Position numbers and translations under genes: made by a program. Positions 1 through 5,076 of a stretch of 8,318 nt of DNA are shown here, piece by piece. Source of the stretch: an uncultured Ruminococcus sp. (lineage in GTDB: Bacteria > Bacillota > Clostridia > Oscillospirales > Acutalibacteraceae); contig CAJOHT010000030.1 in assembly GCA_905234305.1 (NCBI GenBank), forward strand, positions 1 through 8,318. Reading direction: 5' to 3'. How positions within the stretch are numbered: the first letter of the stretch is position 1; every line of letters starts with the position of its first letter. The notes under the pieces are model-generated. The model ran no database searches and was not told the DNA's origin. It saw nothing but the letters and a program-made list of their open reading frames with translations.

Positions 1-522
1 TTCCTTCTCGGCAGGCTTGCAATTCTCTACGCCGCCTTCGTCAACGATAGCCTGAATAACACGGGCAAACGCCGCGATAGGAGCCTGGAACGCACCGAGT
101 ACATTCGCGAGAAGCACTTCTCTTGTCGGCAGTTTAGCGAGGCTGTCGATAGTTGCTAAATCGATAACCGTACCGTCCATAAAGCCTGACTTAATCTCGA
201 AGAAATCGTGTTTCTTAGCGAAGTTAGCGAGAATACGAGCCGCAGCGGCGTAATCCTCATCACTGGTCGCGAGAGCTGTAGTACCTTCGAGTACGCTGTC
301 TATTTCGGAAAGTCCTACCTCGTCGTTAGCGCGCTTTAAGAGCGTATTCTTAACAACGGTGTACTTAACGTTATTCTCACGAAGTTCCCTACGGAGTTTT
401 GTATCATCCTCAACGTTGATACCCTTGTAGTTTACTACAACACCCATAACAGAGTTCTTTAGTCTTTCGGCTAACTCGGCAACAACCGCCTGTTTAGCCT
501 CTAAAACACTTTTACTTGGCAA
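1..522 (-). CDS. rplJ: 50S ribosomal protein L10 (partial, C-terminal end outside the window)
   Basis: L10 forms the base of the L7/L12 stalk of the large ribosomal subunit: it binds 23S rRNA through its N-terminal domain and carries L7/L12 dimers on its C-terminal helix. Reading from position 522 gives 174 uninterrupted codons that begin MPSKSVLEAKQAVVAELAER and continue with the L10 signatures VVVNYKGI, LRRELRENNVKYTVVKNTLLKRA and KLPTREVLLANVLGAFQAP. No stop is reached at the edge, but the family is about 165-180 residues long, so only a few residues are missing. I chose the TTG at 520-522 because GGAGGTG lies six bases upstream and the product then starts MPS as in relatives; an in-frame ATG at 535-537 overlaps that ribosome binding site. 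The gene follows the L10 leader and would normally be followed by rplL, which is outside the window. Confidence 0.97.
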   Translation of the reverse strand, partial: MPSKSVLEAKQAVVAELAERLKNSVMGVVVNYKGINVEDDTKLRRELRENNVKYTVVKNTLLKRANDEVGLSEIDSVLEGTTALATSDEDYAAAARILANFAKKHDFFEIKSGFMDGTVIDLATIDSLAKLPTREVLLANVLGAFQAPIAAFARVIQAIVDEGGVENCKPAEKE

Positions 523-528
523 ATTTTT

Positions 529-535
529 CACCTCC
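529..535 (-). promoter_or_regulatory. Ribosome binding site of rplJ that decides a TTG start
   Basis: The minus strand reads GGAGGTG here, six bases before TTG at 520-522. Starting instead at the in-frame ATG at 535-537 would put this strong Shine-Dalgarno sequence inside the coding region and leave that ATG without one. The TTG start is therefore preferred. Confidence 0.8.
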
Positions 536-560
536 ATTATATGAAATTGTATCGCCAAGT

Positions 561-592
561 CTAAATAAAATCTCCCCGCAAGACGCGAGGAG
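561..592 (-). terminator. Intrinsic terminator (attenuator) in the L10 leader
   Basis: The transcript forms CTCCTCGC / GCGGGGAG (585-592 with 572-579), eight pairs including one G-U, around a five-base loop GTCTT. ATTTTATTT follows. It lies about 50 bases before the rplJ start, so it works as a regulated attenuator for rplJ and its downstream genes rather than as the end of the operon. Confidence 0.8.
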
Positions 593-676
593 ACGATAGA
601 TTACAAGTAATATGCATCTTCCTCGGTAAGTGGACGAACCTTTACGCGTTAGCACTTACTGTCTTTAGAACAGCGA
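561..676 (-). ncRNA. Ribosomal protein L10 leader (rplJL autoregulatory attenuator)
   Basis: On the minus-strand transcript this shows the Firmicutes L10 leader layout. First comes a small hairpin CTGT/ACAG (659-673). It is followed by GTAAGTG (653-659) pairing with CACTTAC (626-632), with the conserved ACCGAGGAAG just after it. Last come a GC-rich hairpin and a U-rich tract (561-592) ahead of rplJ. In Bacillus subtilis the L10(L12)4 complex binds such a leader and promotes transcription termination. CGAGGA (620-625 on the transcript) can also pair with TCCTCG (586-591), which is the 5' arm of the terminator, so an antiterminator and a terminator exclude each other. The assignment rests on motif recognition, not a covariance search, and the outer limits are approximate. 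Confidence 0.85.
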
Positions 677-684
677 TATTGTAT

Positions 685-703
685 ATTACACAAAACGTGT
701 AAT
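685..703 (-). repeat. Inverted repeat between rplA and the L10 leader
   Basis: The transcript reads ATTACAC, loop GTTTT, GTGTAAT: a perfect seven-pair hairpin 22 bases after the rplA stop. It is AU-rich and is not followed by a U run, so it is a poor intrinsic terminator. It could be an upstream element of the L10 leader or an RNA processing or stability site between rplA and rplJ. I saw no convincing independent rplJ promoter here; TATAAC at the start of the gap lacks a matching -35 at proper spacing. Confidence 0.5.
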
Positions 704-724
704 TTATTAAGTTATACCCCTTGC

Positions 725-1420
725 TTAAACAGTAAATTTAGCGGGGCTGATGCGTACTGACGGTCCCATAGTGGATGTTACCGCGCAGGACTTGATATAC
801 TGACCCTTAGCGGCAGCAGGCTTAGCCTTAATAATAGCGTCCATAAGAGCGTCAAAGTTCTCTTTGAGCTTGGCTGTGCCGAAACTTGCCTTGCCGATCG
901 GGCAGTGGATAATATTTGTTTTATCAAGACGGTACTCAATCTTACCAGCCTTAGCTTCCTTAATCGCTCTCGCGATATCGGGAGTAACGGTACCCGCCTT
1001 CGGGTTAGGCATCAAGCCTCTGGGTCCGAGGATTCTACCAAGACGTCCTACAAGTCCCATACAATCAGGAGTTGTAACAAGTACATCGAAATCCATCCAG
1101 TTTTCCTGCTGGATTTTCTGAGTCATATCCTCAGCACCTACAAAGTCAGCGCCTGCTTCCTTAGCGGCGTCCTCATTAGCGCCTTTACAGATAGCGAGAA
1201 CCTTTACGCTTTTACCTGTTCCGTTAGGAAGAACGATAGCGCCTCTAACCTGCTGGTCAGCGTGACGGCCGTCAACTCCAAGACGAACGTGAAGCTCTAC
1301 AGTCTCGTCAAACTTAGCGTTAGCGGTTTTTACTACCGTATCAAAAGCTTCGTCAATATCATATAATTTAGTTCTGTCGACAAGCTTAGCGTTCTCGACA
1401 TATTTCTTACCGTGTTTCAT
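725..1420 (-). CDS. rplA: 50S ribosomal protein L1
   Basis: L1 forms the mobile L1 stalk that helps move and release E-site tRNA, and it also represses its own operon by binding mRNA. The 231-residue product has the family length. It contains the rRNA-contacting segment [15 protein letters not shown] (residues 36-50) and the hallmark [20 protein letters not shown] (121-140) followed by KAGTVT. The start at 1420 has GGAGG seven bases upstream and gives [13 protein letters not shown], as expected. A longer reading from GTG at 1465 would add 15 residues, but those bases form the L1-binding RNA motif described separately and no ribosome binding site precedes them. The gene lies 58 bases after rplK, with the second L1-site mimic in the gap. 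Confidence 0.98.
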   Translation of the reverse strand: MKHGKKYVENAKLVDRTKLYDIDEAFDTVVKTANAKFDETVELHVRLGVDGRHADQQVRGAIVLPNGTGKSVKVLAICKGANEDAAKEAGADFVGAEDMTQKIQQENWMDFDVLVTTPDCMGLVGRLGRILGPRGLMPNPKAGTVTPDIARAIKEAKAGKIEYRLDKTNIIHCPIGKASFGTAKLKENFDALMDAIIKAKPAAAKGQYIKSCAVTSTMGPSVRISPAKFTV

Positions 1421-1438
1421 CAGTATTCCTCCATAATT

Positions 1439-1467
1439 AGGTGGTAAAGCGGAATTTCCTCCCACCC
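1439..1467 (-). promoter_or_regulatory. Probable L1-binding mRNA site in front of rplA (23S rRNA mimic)
   Basis: The transcript reads GGTGG-GA-GGAA ... TTCC-GCTTTA-CCACC. The outer stem GGTGG/CCACC (1462-1466 with 1440-1444) is extended by one G-U pair. It encloses a GA opposite a larger bulge ending TTTA, then a short GGA(A)/(T)TCC inner stem. From memory, the L1 site in helices 76-77 of bacterial 23S rRNA has the strands GGTGGGAGG and AAATACCACC, so this is a close imitation. It ends about seven bases before the GGAGG of rplA, so bound L1 would be expected to hinder translation of its own message. Confidence 0.7.
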
Positions 1468-1478
1468 GGATTCTAGAA

Positions 1479-1904
1479 TTAGTCTACTACTTCAATACCC
1501 ATACTTCTTGCTGTACCGGCAATCATACTCATAGCTGTCTCAAGACTTCCCGCATTTAAGTCGGGCATTTTAGTCTCAGCGATTTTCTGAACCTGTTCGC
1601 GGGTAATCTTAGCTACCTTCTGTTTATTAGGCACGCCTGAACCGCTGTCGATTCCGCAAGCCTTCTTGATAAGTACAGCAGCAGGCGGAGTCTTTGTAAT
1701 AAATGTGAAAGAACGGTCTGCGTAAACTGTAATTACTACAGGAATAATAAGTCCTGCGTCCTGTCTGGTGCGCTCATTAAAATCCTTTGTGAACGCGACA
1801 ATGTTAACACCGTGCTGACCTAAAGCAGGTCCAACAGGTGGTGCCGGAGTAGCCTTTCCGGCAGGTATCTGCAGCTTAATTAAGCCAACTACCTTTTGAG
1901 CCAT
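1479..1904 (-). CDS. rplK: 50S ribosomal protein L11
   Basis: L11 binds the GTPase-associated region of 23S rRNA at the base of the stalk. It takes part in factor-dependent GTP hydrolysis and, with RelA/Rel, in stringent-response sensing. The 141 residues match the family length exactly. The N-terminal domain has [20 protein letters not shown] followed by GQHGVNI. The linker has [20 protein letters not shown], and the rRNA-binding C-terminal domain has KMPDLNA and [23 protein letters not shown] (1913-1919) precedes the ATG. The gap to nusG is 113 bases and holds an L1-binding mimic; the gap to rplA is 58 bases and holds a second one. This suggests that both genes are repressed by L1. Confidence 0.98.
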   Translation of the reverse strand: MAQKVVGLIKLQIPAGKATPAPPVGPALGQHGVNIVAFTKDFNERTRQDAGLIIPVVITVYADRSFTFITKTPPAAVLIKKACGIDSGSGVPNKQKVAKITREQVQKIAETKMPDLNAGSLETAMSMIAGTARSMGIEVVD

Positions 1905-1925
1905 TACGTTTGCACCTCCAAAATT

Positions 1926-1964
1926 CGTGGTAAATTGCGGGACAATAAGGGTGTCCCTCCCACA
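1926..1964 (-). promoter_or_regulatory. Probable L1-binding mRNA site in front of rplK (23S rRNA mimic)
   Basis: The transcript reads GTGG-GA-GGGACA ... TGTCCC-GCAATTTA-CCAC. The outer GTGG/CCAC stem (1960-1963 with 1927-1930) is followed by an unpaired GA opposite an eight-base bulge ending TTTA, then a six-pair inner stem GGGACA/TGTCCC. The same arrangement, with an eight-base strand ending AAATA next to CCACC, is recalled for the L1 site of 23S rRNA. It ends a few bases before the rplK ribosome binding site. Escherichia coli L1 represses rplK-rplA through a similar leader site. Confidence 0.72.
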
Positions 1965-1969
1965 GGGGC

Positions 1970-1988
1970 TTCCTTAAAGTATAAGGAA
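1970..1988 (-). repeat. Hairpin upstream of the rplK L1 site
   Basis: The transcript forms TTCCTTA / TAAGGAA around the loop TACTT, seven pairs. It is immediately 5' of the L1-binding mimic and is not followed by a U tract. It may insulate or help fold the L1 site. Confidence 0.5.
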
Positions 1989-1993
1989 TTCCC

Positions 1994-2012
1994 AATAAAA
2001 AGCATAATGCTT
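1994..2012 (-). terminator. Weak terminator-like hairpin after nusG
   Basis: Five bases after the nusG stop the transcript reads AAGCA, loop TTA, TGCTT, then TTTATT. The stem is only five pairs and AU-rich, so it could at most cause partial termination or pausing between nusG and rplK. No promoter is apparent in the gap, so rplK is probably read through from upstream. Confidence 0.3.
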
Positions 2013-2017
2013 AATAT

Positions 2018-2545
2018 TTAGTCTTCGATCGGTTCAGCCTGACCTAATTCAAGCTCAACCGGGGTTTCGCGTCCGAACATAGAAACAACTACGCGGACAT
2101 AATTCTTATCGGGATCCATTTCCTCGACAACACCGACAAAGTCCTCAAGCGGGCCGTCGATAATGCGGACGGAATCCCCTACCTTGTAGCTTACCTCAAC
2201 TACACGGCTCTCGACGCCTAAGCGGTAAACCTCCTCTTCGGTAAGAGGAACAGGCTTAGACGAAGGACCGACGAATCCCGTACATCCGCGGATATTGCGG
2301 ACGACATACCAAGTTTCATCGGTATAAATCATTTTTACGAAAACGTAACTCGGGAAAATCTTACGCTCGACTTCTTTAGTCTTGCCGTCGTTTGTCTCGG
2401 TAACGATTTCTGTCGGAACTTTTACTTCCGTAATCATATCCTGAAGTCCGCGGTTCTCAACCGTAGTCATCAGGTCGCCGGCTACTTTATTCTCGTAACC
2501 GGAGTAAGTATGAACAACATACCATTTTAATGTTCCGTCTGCCAT
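2018..2545 (-). CDS. nusG: Transcription termination/antitermination factor NusG
   Basis: NusG binds the clamp of RNA polymerase through its N-terminal domain and affects pausing, Rho-dependent termination and coupling to the ribosome through its KOW domain. The 175-residue product has the NGN domain (about residues 5-115), with KWYVVHTYSGYENKVA at 7-22, RKIFPSYVFVKM at 61-72 and VRNIRGCTGFVG at 82-93. It also has a C-terminal KOW domain (about 121-175), with VGDSVRIIDGPLEDFVGVVE and MFGRETPVELE. The family length is normal and nothing is missing. The start has AAAGGA nine bases upstream, and that site is partly enclosed in a hairpin. The gene lies 32 bases downstream of secE, the usual partner order. 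Confidence 0.98.
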   Translation of the reverse strand: MADGTLKWYVVHTYSGYENKVAGDLMTTVENRGLQDMITEVKVPTEIVTETNDGKTKEVERKIFPSYVFVKMIYTDETWYVVRNIRGCTGFVGPSSKPVPLTEEEVYRLGVESRVVEVSYKVGDSVRIIDGPLEDFVGVVEEMDPDKNYVRVVVSMFGRETPVELELGQAEPIED

Positions 2546-2549
2546 TTAC

Positions 2550-2578
2550 ATTCGTCCTTTCTTAAATTATAGACGAAT
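2550..2578 (-). promoter_or_regulatory. Hairpin overlapping the nusG ribosome binding site
   Basis: Across the secE-nusG gap the transcript reads ATTCGTC, a 15-base AU-rich loop, GACGAAT: seven perfect pairs. The 5' arm begins inside the secE stop codon. The 3' arm takes the last two bases of the AAAGGA Shine-Dalgarno sequence and ends seven bases before the nusG ATG. Ribosomes finishing secE would open it, so translational coupling of nusG to secE is a reasonable inference. Confidence 0.45.
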
Positions 2579-2841
2579 CAAGTAGAAGAAGTATTCATTA
2601 CAAGTCCTAACAGAGCGTAAAGACCTCTGTCGAGAGCATAAATGAACAGGCCCGCAACCAAAATAACAACAAGAACTATAAAGAAGTTCTTTGTAGCGGT
2701 TTTGGGATTGGTCCAAGTGATCTTCTTGATCTCACCCTTACACTCGCGAAGGTAGTTCCAGATACGCTTGAAGCCGCCTGGCTTCTTGTTGGACTTTTTG
2801 GCAGTTTTAGAACTTTTAGCGATTGCTTTCTTCTCAGCCAT
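2578..2841 (-). CDS. secE: Preprotein translocase subunit SecE
   Basis: SecE is the essential clamp subunit of the SecYEG channel in the cytoplasmic membrane. The 87-residue product is the short single-span form typical of Gram-positive bacteria. A lysine-rich cytoplasmic N-terminus (residues 1-25) leads to the amphipathic segment WNYLRECKGEIKKITWTNPK (28-47), whose E-(x)-KKITW pattern is the SecE signature. One membrane helix follows at about 53-72 (FFIVLVVILVAGLFIYALDR). The usual WP of the signature is WT-N-P here, a mild variation. The start at 2841 has GGAGGT upstream. It lies 11 bases after rpmG, so the ribosome binding site directly follows the rpmG stop and the two genes are likely co-translated. 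Confidence 0.96.
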   Translation of the reverse strand: MAEKKAIAKSSKTAKKSNKKPGGFKRIWNYLRECKGEIKKITWTNPKTATKNFFIVLVVILVAGLFIYALDRGLYALLGLVMNTSST

Positions 2842-2852
2842 AGTTACCTCCG

Positions 2853-3002
2853 TTATTTAGTTTCTTTGTGAAGAGTGTGTTTTTTACAGAACCTGCAATA
2901 CTTATTCATCTGAAGTCTGTCAGGACTGTTTTTCTTGTTCTTCATTGTGTTGTAGTTTCTCTGTTTACATTCTGTACAAGCCAAAGTGATTTTAACTCTC
3001 AT
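2853..3002 (-). CDS. rpmG: 50S ribosomal protein L33, zinc-ribbon (C+) form
   Basis: L33 is a small protein near the E site of the large subunit. The 49-residue product begins [19 protein letters not shown] and ends [16 protein letters not shown], the standard length and pattern. Both CxxC pairs are present (C9/C12 and C36/C39), so this is the zinc-binding C+ paralogue. Many Firmicutes also carry a cysteine-free copy used under zinc limitation; none is visible here. GGAGGTG lies six bases before the ATG. It is the first gene of the rpmG-secE-nusG-rplK-rplA-rplJ unit and sits behind a strong promoter and a structured leader. Confidence 0.97.
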   Translation of the reverse strand: MRVKITLACTECKQRNYNTMKNKKNSPDRLQMNKYCRFCKKHTLHKETK

Positions 3003-3125
3003 TGACGGCACCTCCCGTAGTTTTTCGGAATATATTTAGCCTCCCTCAAAAGGGCGTTTTTAAATTGTCTTGCGCTCAGCCCAACACATCGGCAGGCGCA
3101 AAAAAATAAGCCCCTTATACGAGGT
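3003..3125 (-). promoter_or_regulatory. Structured 5' leader of the rpmG-secE-nusG operon
   Basis: About 123 bases separate the predicted transcription start (about 3125) from the rpmG ATG. Reading the transcript: first, ATAAG, loop GGG, CTTAT with seven T (3100-3118), a weak terminator-like hairpin about eight bases into the RNA. Second, TTGCGC / GCGCAA (3096-3101 with 3070-3075), enclosing a further GCC/GGC pairing. Third, CCCT, loop TTTG, AGGG (3045-3056 region). I do not recognise this as a described leader family. Control of the operon at this point is inference. Confidence 0.45.
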
Positions 3126-3131
3126 AAAGTT

Positions 3132-3160
3132 AGTTTACCATAATTTAAAACAATAGTCAA
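3132..3160 (-). promoter_or_regulatory. Sigma-A promoter of the rpmG-secE-nusG-rplK-rplA operon
   Basis: The minus strand has TTGACT (3155-3160), a 17-base spacer and TAAACT (3132-3137), with TG one base before the -10 (TGG-TAAACT, an extended -10). AT-rich DNA with T and A runs lies upstream, like an UP element. Predicted start is near 3125. This fits a strongly expressed ribosomal operon. Confidence 0.85.
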
Positions 3161-3180
3161 GTATTTTTTAAAAAAATGTC

Positions 3181-3231
3181 AAAATAAAACAATAAGGAAG
3201 TAAAACTAAGAAAACTTTCCGCTTCCCTTAT
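3181..3231 (-). terminator. Intrinsic terminator of the lysine-rich protein gene
   Basis: Just after the stop at 3250 the transcript forms ATAAGGGAAG / CTTCCTTAT (3222-3231 with 3192-3200), nine pairs with one bulged G and further weak pairing inside. GTTTTATTTT follows. It separates the uncharacterised gene from the rpmG promoter 20 bases further on. Confidence 0.75.
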
Positions 3232-3249
3232 CCTACTTCCTGAAAAAAT

Positions 3250-4050
3250 TTATTTATTTTGCTGGGCTTCGAGGCGCTGAGCCATAGTCTTTTTCTTTTT
3301 CTTCGGCTTTTCGGGTTTAACCTTTTTACCTTTATATTTAAGAGCAGCCTTCGACGCTTTAAGCAAATCCTCGGATAAGAACTCGTTAACTTCCTCGCGC
3401 TTCTCATCGGGAATATTATTAAGGATAACGATTGTAATAATTGAGCGCGTATCGAAATCGCCGTTATCATACTGAGTATTTAAAAGACCCGCGAGCTTTT
3501 CTGTATCCTTCTTCGTCGAGATACGAAGATAATTCTGAACCTTTGGAACGATAGACGCCTTAGCGAACGTCACGCCTCTGAAAGGATAATAGCAGTCTTC
3601 CTCGTTCTTGATTTCATCCTTCAACTCGGGGAAAAAGGCTACAAAACGTTTAGCCAAAAACAGCGGATCAGCGTTACCCTCGTCAGAATCTTTCTTTCTC
3701 TTTTTCTTAGTAGTTTTAATACGCTTAATAGCGGAAGTCGAGGAACAGTTATCTACGAAATCGTTAGCGATAGAATCGGCTTCCTTCTGGGTATCGGTTT
3801 CGGGGTCGAACATCCAAGTCGCAAGAACCTTCCAGTCGTTATCGGGACCGTCGTCCGTCATAGCGCAATGACGAATCACCATATGCTGTTTATCAATAAA
3901 ATAAACTACTGAATAAGCGTTGGAGTCGGAAGTAAAGAGCGATACCATCTCGTTTTCGCTTCCGCTGATTTTCTGCTTTACAAATCCCTGAGGCTTAAGC
4001 GACTCCTCAACCTTCTGAGATATACTGTTAAAAGCTGTTTTTATATCCAT
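3250..4050 (-). CDS. Uncharacterised lysine-rich protein, 266 aa
   Basis: I do not recognise the family. The product starts MDIKTAFNSISQKVEESLKP and looks cytoplasmic: there is no signal peptide or membrane segment. It has three visible parts. The first is an N-terminal alpha/beta-looking region (1-105) with an aromatic and Asp-rich stretch around YSVVYFIDKQ and WKVLATWMFDPETD. The second is a basic linker (KTTKKKRKK, 112-120) followed by a mixed region (125-235) containing YYPFRGVTFAKASIVPK and a helical end. The third is a very basic tail (238-255, about 12 lysines in 18 residues), then MAQRLEAQQNK. The ATG has AAAGGA ten bases upstream. It is monocistronic, with a perfect consensus promoter and its own terminator. 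The charged linker and tail suggest binding to nucleic acid or ribosomes, but this is only inference. Confidence 0.85.
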   Translation of the reverse strand: MDIKTAFNSISQKVEESLKPQGFVKQKISGSENEMVSLFTSDSNAYSVVYFIDKQHMVIRHCAMTDDGPDNDWKVLATWMFDPETDTQKEADSIANDFVDNCSSTSAIKRIKTTKKKRKKDSDEGNADPLFLAKRFVAFFPELKDEIKNEEDCYYPFRGVTFAKASIVPKVQNYLRISTKKDTEKLAGLLNTQYDNGDFDTRSIITIVILNNIPDEKREEVNEFLSEDLLKASKAALKYKGKKVKPEKPKKKKKTMAQRLEAQQNK

Positions 4051-4082
4051 TTAATATCAGTCCTTTTTACATAAGTAAATAC

Positions 4083-4111
4083 ATTATACATATTATATAT
4101 GAGTTTGTCAA
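4083..4111 (-). promoter_or_regulatory. Consensus sigma-A promoter of the lysine-rich protein gene
   Basis: TTGACA (4106-4111), exactly 17 bases, then TATAAT (4083-4088) on the minus strand: both hexamers are perfect. The expected start lies about 25 bases before the ATG, leaving room for little more than the ribosome binding site. Constitutive strong transcription is likely unless a repressor acts. Confidence 0.88.
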
Positions 4112-4123
4112 TCAAATACAGCG

Positions 4124-4149
4124 GTCAGTATTCAGCAGTCAGTATTCAG
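4124..4149 (+). repeat. Short direct repeat, two copies of a 12-base unit
   Basis: GTCAGTATTCAG occurs at 4124-4135 and again at 4138-4149, with a period of 14 bases. It lies between the two divergent promoters and just upstream of the -35 of the lysine-rich gene. It resembles a small minisatellite; a role as a paired regulator site is possible but unsupported. Confidence 0.6.
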
Positions 4150-4185
4150 ATAATATCCGTTATCCGCTATATAATAATTTTTTTA

Positions 4186-4214
4186 TTGTAAAATAATAAA
4201 ATATGTGCTATTAT
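4186..4214 (+). promoter_or_regulatory. Probable sigma-A promoter of murI-DUF1934-argS
   Basis: TTGTAA (4186-4191), 17 bases, TATTAT (4209-4214) with TG one base upstream (TGC-TATTAT, extended -10). An overlapping TATAAT at 4212-4217 is an alternative -10, but it has no -35 at good spacing. T- and A-rich DNA lies upstream. The ATG of murI follows about 30 bases later with AAAGGAG at 4231-4237. Confidence 0.65.
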
Positions 4215-4246
4215 AATTAGTTGAGAAAGCAAAGGAGAAAAACGCT

Positions 4247-5059
4247 ATGAAAAACGCTCCTATAGGTGTTTTTGACTCGGGGCTCGGCGGACTCACCGCT
4301 GTACGCGAGTTAAAAAACGTACTGCCTAACGAAAATATAGTATACTTCGGAGATACGGGACGCGTACCCTACGGCACACGCTCCAATTCCACAATAAAGC
4401 ATTATGCCGCTCAGGATACTAAATTCCTTTTAAAGCATAATGTTAAAATGATTATAGCCGCTTGTGGAACGGTAAGCTCGGTAGCGTCTAACCTGAAAAA
4501 CGATCTGCCTGTCCCCTATACGGGCGTTGTATCGCCCACCTGCTTCGCCGCGGCTAAGGCTACCCGAAATAAAAAAATCGGCGTAATCGGTACCAGCGCT
4601 ACAATCAACAGCCACAGCTACCGCGATATGCTTAAAAAGTTCGACAGCGAAATCGAGGTTATCGAGCAGGACTGTCCGCTTTTTGTACCGCTCGTAGAAA
4701 ACGGCTTTATCGATAAGGACGACGATGTGGTAAGGCTTGTAATCGAAAGATATATGAACCATATTAAAGACGCGGGCGTAGATACGGTAATTCTCGGATG
4801 TACCCACTACCCTATTATAAAGGAAGCGATCCGCTCGGTTATGGGCGAAAACGTTACTCTTATCGACAGCGGTAAGGAAACCGCGATATATGCCGCTAAA
4901 ATTCTAAAAGAGAATAATCTTTTAACCGACAGAAATGAAAAAGGAGAATGCGAGTTTTACGTATCGGATACTCCCGACGGCTTCGAGAGCATAGCGAGCG
5001 TATTTCTCGGCGAGAACGTCAGCCATTCTGTCGAGCAGATCAATATAGAACTGTATTAA
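4247..5059 (+). CDS. murI: Glutamate racemase
   Basis: MurI interconverts L- and D-glutamate without a cofactor and supplies D-glutamate for peptidoglycan precursors in the cytoplasm. The 270-residue product has normal length and the family landmarks: IGVFDSGLGGLTAVREL with Asp10, YFGDTGRVPYGTRS (33-46), the first catalytic Cys73 in AACGTVSS, LVENG (149-153), and the second catalytic Cys185 with His187 in LGCTHYP. The residue after Cys73 is usually Asn in the ACNT motif but is Gly here, an unusual change close to the substrate site. The start has AAAGGAG nine bases upstream. It is the first gene of a plus-strand operon with a DUF1934 gene 17 bases downstream and argS. Confidence 0.95.
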   Translation: MKNAPIGVFDSGLGGLTAVRELKNVLPNENIVYFGDTGRVPYGTRSNSTIKHYAAQDTKFLLKHNVKMIIAACGTVSSVASNLKNDLPVPYTGVVSPTCFAAAKATRNKKIGVIGTSATINSHSYRDMLKKFDSEIEVIEQDCPLFVPLVENGFIDKDDDVVRLVIERYMNHIKDAGVDTVILGCTHYPIIKEAIRSVMGENVTLIDSGKETAIYAAKILKENNLLTDRNEKGECEFYVSDTPDGFESIASVFLGENVSHSVEQINIELY

Positions 5060-5062
5060 TAT

Positions 5063-5067
5063 AAAGG
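5063..5067 (+). promoter_or_regulatory. Ribosome binding site that fixes the DUF1934 start
   Basis: AAAGG lies nine bases before the ATG at 5077, good spacing. It directly abuts the in-frame TTG at 5068, so that upstream start is unlikely. Confidence 0.6.
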
Positions 5068-5076
5068 TTGAAGGAA

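Noticed and set aside
905..1366. Plus-strand reading frame of 153 codons antisense to rplA
   Set aside because: It lies entirely opposite a certain ribosomal gene, has no ribosome binding site and its product resembles no protein family.
1421..1465. Upstream GTG extension of rplA adding 15 residues
   Set aside because: The bases form the L1-binding RNA motif, no ribosome binding site precedes the GTG, and the internal ATG at 1420 has GGAGG and gives the normal L1 start.
2842..3249. tRNA gene near rpmG-secE, as found in some bacteria
   Set aside because: I found no cloverleaf-like arms or T-loop GTTCGA-type sequence; the rpmG-secE gap is only 11 bases and the region upstream of rpmG is explained by promoter and leader stems.
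3228..3470. Short minus-strand frame overlapping the end of the lysine-rich gene
   Set aside because: It is a shifted frame of the same strand through the A-rich lysine codons, without a ribosome binding site of its own.
3608..3871. Plus-strand frame of 87 codons opposite the lysine-rich gene
   Set aside because: It is antisense to a gene with good start, promoter and terminator; the hydrophobic stretch is the complement of lysine codons, not a real membrane protein.
4430..4807. Minus-strand reading frame of 125 codons inside murI
   Set aside because: It is fully opposite a confident gene, with no start signal and no recognisable protein.
5068..5076. TTG start giving MKEMDKK for the DUF1934 gene
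   Set aside because: The only ribosome binding sequence touches the TTG directly, while it is well spaced for the ATG at 5077.
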